From Nereocystis luetkeana (Eukaryota > Sar > Phaeophyceae > Laminariales > Laminariaceae): 64,000 nucleotides of DNA. Within the stretch, counting starts at the first letter, position 1; each line of letters begins with the position of its first letter. Shown here in pieces: positions 62,705-64,000 of this stretch. Both the position numbers and the translations under genes were made by a program. The notes below the pieces were generated by a model. The model saw only the letters and a list, made by a program, of their open reading frames with translations, was not told the origin of the DNA and searched no databases. Location: contig JARUPZ010000015.1 in assembly GCA_031213475.1 (NCBI GenBank), forward strand, positions 8,646,528 to 8,710,527, read 5' to 3'.

Positions 62705-63170
62705 TGCGAGGCACGCAGGCGGCTCTCGCGTACAACCACGGCGCAAGCGTGGGTCCCGGCGGGGCTCGCTGGCGCGCGCTCCCAGCGTTTAGAGTCGCCA
62801 AATCTGGCAGGTAACCCCGGGGAGCCATTCCGGCTTTCCTGCTACATAGAGCCGAGCAGGTCCATGGAAAACCCCACGACGAACCCTCCGGTTCTGTACA
62901 GGTGCACCTCGCACCACCTGGGCACGTAGCATACCTACGTAGCACCTGGCACGTAGCCTAGCCATGGCCATATCGCACAGGGCACGTGCGTAACCTGGTG
63001 GGGCACACAGGCAGCTCGTGTGTACACCGCGGCGCAAGTGTGGCTCCCGGCCAGGCTCCGTGGAGCATGACCTGGGCGTTCAAAGTTCAAAGTCGCGAAA
63101 TCTGGCGAGTAATCGCGGGGAGACGTTCCACCCACCCACAGCCAAGCAGGACAGTGGAAACCCCACAGTA
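62705..63170. repeat. Diverged ~170-bp direct duplication
   Basis: The unit at 62705-62880 (GGCGCAAGCGTGGGTCCCGG, GCCAAATCTGGCAGGTAACC) recurs at 63005-63170 (GGCGCAAGTGTGGCTCCCGG, CGAAATCTGGCGAGTAATCG). Minus-strand translations of both share the order PD-x-ATLN...ARAACVP-like, so a coding origin is possible. Confidence 0.65.
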
Positions 63171-63815
63171 TGATATTTTTATATTTTTTCTCTGCTTGCT
63201 GCTGCTGCTGTATCATGTCTGATGATACTGCTGTCGCTAGAGCTCTTTACTTCGTGGCAGCTACGGAACAGCCTCCGTTGTCCATCAAGCTCTTCCTTCT
63301 GTGACAAACGCAGACGGTGTGTGCGTGTGTATGCCGTGCGAACACACGTATCCTCAGGTTCAAATGATAGCATGCACGGGGGGCAGGACGGCAATACGAA
63401 CGCACCCTTCCTCCGGATGCCAAAATTAGCCACGGCACACACAACAACTACCAAACGCTAGCAACAGCGGTACAACAGCAGTACAGCAGGGCCAACGCTT
63501 CACACATTGGCCTTCATGACAGCCACGGTGCCTTTATGTAGTGTTCGTACGGGTGTGTGCAGTGTTCACCAGGAGATCCCTCATGTTCACATTACCACAT
63601 ACAATTTTAAAATCAAGCACACGTCGTCAAACCTCATTCTGCCACACAGCAGTACCACCATGGTATACTGCTGTACAACGGAAACAGCAGCACAGCAGTA
63701 AATAGGGACGCCTGAATATGATGATGCTCCCTGCCCACTTTCAAGTTGCGACATCCACGACATTTAAAGTCAACTAGTTATACATGCCGAAGGGGAACCG
63801 TGCACAAATAGACAA
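63171..63815. other. Unassigned region
   Basis: A CTG repeat lies at 63197-63212. Several ACAGCAGTAC phrases lie near 63470 and 63650. No exon recognised. Confidence 0.35.
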
Positions 63816-63819
63816 AAAA

Positions 63820-63937
63820 GCTACTACTACTGCTGCTGCTACTGCCGCTACTGCTGCTGCTGCTGCTACTATTGCTACTGCTAATGCTACCTGCTACTAC
63901 TATTGCTGCTACTACTACTACTGCTACTACTACTACA

Positions 63938-63970
<33 letters not shown>

Positions 63971-64000
63971 GCTACTACTACTACTACTACTACTACTACT
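63820..64000 (+). repeat. (CTA/CTG)n trinucleotide satellite at window end
   Basis: Mixed ACT and GCT triplets become a purer (ACT)n towards 64000, and the array continues past the window. Confidence 0.95.

Overview
This window reads as nuclear DNA of a eukaryote, most likely a protist or alga. There is no bacterial gene density. Short exons are flanked by GT/AG splice signals and polypyrimidine tracts. Simple-sequence DNA is abundant and several unrelated repeat families are nested in one another. Exons rich in runs of Ala, Gly and Gln, long introns, and Helitron and LINE-like remnants fit a stramenopile such as a brown alga. That placement is inference with low confidence, because no rRNA or conserved housekeeping gene is visible to fix it.

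Layout. 1-3130: repeat fragments (families C and G) and sequence I cannot assign. 3207-3476: a terminal exon with a C-x2-C...H-x2-C motif. 3660-8320: a decayed Helitron (Rep, Pif1-like helicase, OTU protease), broken by many frameshifts. 8320-13700: SINE-S copies, a hairpin element (family B) and a 760-bp element with 17-bp inverted ends. 13727-15700: minus-strand exons of an unrecognised coiled-coil-type protein. 16970-37400: a dense graveyard of short elements, many nested. 38410-40070: a 703-bp segmental tandem repeat. 40440-43110: an inverted-repeat element pair and a LINE-like C-terminal remnant. 44820-49370: minisatellites and degenerate GC-rich repeats. 51570-62312: exons on the minus strand, several in compatible phase, of one or more low-complexity proteins, with introns full of repeats. 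62700-64000: a diverged duplication and trinucleotide satellite.

Repeat families (names are mine). A: ~105-bp element with termini TTACGGGGG/CCCCCGTAA and TA target duplications. B: ~100-bp palindromic element flanked by TTAA. C: ~400-bp unclassified. D: element with termini like GGCTTGCCATCCGACA. G: element with 22-bp inverted ends enclosing telomere-like CCCTAA repeats. H: ~300-470-bp element with ~80-bp terminal direct repeats, a polypurine tract and tRNA-like Pol III boxes. S: tRNA-headed SINE. J and K: elements ending in poly-C/G tracts. L and P: elements with inverted ends. M: AGATCAT-rich repeat. O: tRNA-like fragment.

The most interesting signal is at the scale of 8-9 bases. TATTAATA occurs about 18 times and TACCWGGTA about 27 times by eye, roughly 1 and 0.5 being expected. 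Where sister repeat copies can be compared, these motifs are exact insertions at a TA, and they also occur in concatenated runs. TATTAATA is the excision scar expected of a Tc1-type element with family A's own ends (TA-TT...AA-TA). The window may therefore record repeated cut-and-paste cycles as micro-scars. I see no intact autonomous transposase here.
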